34,497 bases of DNA from Legionella sp. km772 (GTDB lineage Bacteria; Pseudomonadota; Gammaproteobacteria; Legionellales; Legionellaceae). Below, piece after piece: positions 33,967 through 34,497 of the stretch. The translations under genes were made by a program, and so were the position numbers. Below the pieces are notes generated by a model that saw only the letters and a program-made list of their open reading frames with translations, did no database searches and was not told the DNA's origin. Location of the stretch: NCBI RefSeq assembly GCF_003989735.1, contig NZ_RZGQ01000015.1, positions 1-34,497 of the forward strand, given 5' to 3'. Positions within the stretch are counted from its first letter, which is position 1. Each line of letters starts with the position of its first letter.

Positions 33967-34005
33967 ATGTTCGGTGGATAGATATTCTAAAGCATTTAAG
34001 CGAAA

Positions 34006-34032
34006 CTGGCCGCGGCCAGAAATCCGCGGCAG
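34006..34032. terminator. GC-rich hairpin between rarA and the next gene
   Basis: CTGGCCGCGG (34006-34015) pairs with CCGCGGCAG (34024-34032) with one bulged base. CTGGCCGCGGCCAG (34006-34019) is also a perfect self-complementary 14-mer, so two folds compete. It lies between two converging genes in otherwise A/T-rich DNA. Confidence 0.5.
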
Positions 34033-34049
34033 CGAGAAAGGAGATAGTT

Positions 34050-34304
34050 TTAATATCTCAGCTCTGTTGGTTGGGGTTCTGAAACAAAACTTGGTGCATC
34101 TTCACTCTCTTTACTAGGCAATACGGGTAAACAAGCTTCTAAGGAATCAATTTTTTCTCTCTGGCGCATGATTTCTCTATCTAAGCATTTTGAACCCTCT
34201 AAAAATAGAGATCGCGGGTTAGCTTTTAATTGACTTTCGTCTATATTGCTAAAAAACTTTAAAGTAGCCTTGTTATAGCTAGCTGTGGTAATCGCAAATT
34301 CCAC
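34050..34304 (-). CDS. Hypothetical protein, probable fragment of a larger gene
   Basis: The only standard start is GTG at 34302-34304, giving 84 residues, but the frame stays open for another 46 codons upstream to TGA at 34443-34445. That extra stretch reads like normal protein (PGIALIFPEFCSRSPDLANY, then KIKLLEAAKKEVEF), with no ATG, GTG or TTG. In the next frame the DNA upstream reads LSWPMDLWISHSESKVNEL from the window edge up to a stop at about 34424. A single frameshift near 34430-34440 could join them, so this may be a decayed gene. The tail is polar and acidic (KESEDAPSFVSEPQPTELRY). No family recognised. Confidence 0.4.
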   Translation of the reverse strand: MEFAITTASYNKATLKFFSNIDESQLKANPRSLFLEGSKCLDREIMRQREKIDSLEACLPVLPSKESEDAPSFVSEPQPTELRY

Positions 34305-34497
34305 TTCTTTTTTAGCAGCTTCTAATAGTTTAATTTTTGTTGTTTTAAAGCCTATTTTTTTTCTAATAAAGGTATAGTTAGCTAGGTCCGGGGATCTGGA
34401 ACAAAATTCAGGAAAAATAAGAGCTATTCCCGGTTTGTTAGTTCATTCACCTTACTCTCAGAATGGCTTATCCACAAGTCCATAGGCCAGGAGAGCT

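Noticed and set aside
34468-34476. Perfect DnaA box TTATCCACA near the right edge, possible origin
   Set aside because: It is single, with no cluster, no dnaA or dnaN nearby and no A/T-rich unwinding element; one 9-mer match is expected by chance at this scale.

Overview
The window is a chromosomal segment of an intracellular gammaproteobacterium, most probably a Legionella species or a close relative in Legionellales. Reasons: low-GC, A/T-rich codon use; the trxB-ftsK-lolA-rarA and prfB-lysS blocks; a TrpR-like regulator heading the his operon; a cydP-cydA-cydB-cydX operon; a UhpC-type sugar-phosphate carrier; and several orphan membrane proteins with acidic C-termini like those of Legionella type IV (Dot/Icm) substrates. 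This assignment comes from reading the proteins, not from a database search.

Layout. 1-1707 (minus strand): the head of a histidine operon, made of a TrpR/YerC-like regulator, hisG and a hisD cut off after about 138 codons by what looks like the end of an insertion sequence. 1842-4838 (plus): a complete cytochrome bd oxidase operon including the two tiny subunits CydP and CydX. 4992-8069 (minus): an SDR-fold epimerase-like protein, a KgtP-type 2-oxoglutarate permease and a hypothetical membrane protein. 8158-10746 (plus): prfB, with the autoregulatory +1 frameshift, and lysS. 10862-14321: an accessory patch with a polytopic membrane protein, a histidine-rich repeat protein and a PTPMT1-like dual-specificity phosphatase with a C-terminal membrane hairpin. 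14417-18358 (minus): nrdB and nrdA, preceded by a regulatory region with two NrdR-like boxes 31 bp apart and two DnaA boxes. 18726-21588: an exported phosphodiester-glycosidase-family protein, pmbA and tspO. 21717-24896: a large orphan membrane protein and uhpC. 25209-25900 (minus): infA and a rhodanese. 26045-27623 (plus): an orphan plasmid-type parA-parB pair only 5 bp from aat. 27629-33966: aat, trxB, ftsK, lolA and rarA. 34050-34442: a hypothetical fragment, perhaps a decayed gene.

How the genes fit together. Most of the window is core: respiration at low oxygen (cyd), dNTP synthesis (nrdAB), translation (prfB, lysS, infA), N-end rule (aat), chromosome segregation and fork maintenance (ftsK, rarA), lipoprotein trafficking (lolA) and redox (trxB). 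Accessory genes are slotted one to three at a time between core operons, often flanked by hairpins or short palindromic repeats. The least ordinary items are the PTPMT1-like phosphatase, the His-rich repeat protein, the three orphan membrane proteins, the parAB insertion and the broken hisD. I did not find a clearly new multigene system. The 10.86-14.32 kb patch is the best place to look for one.
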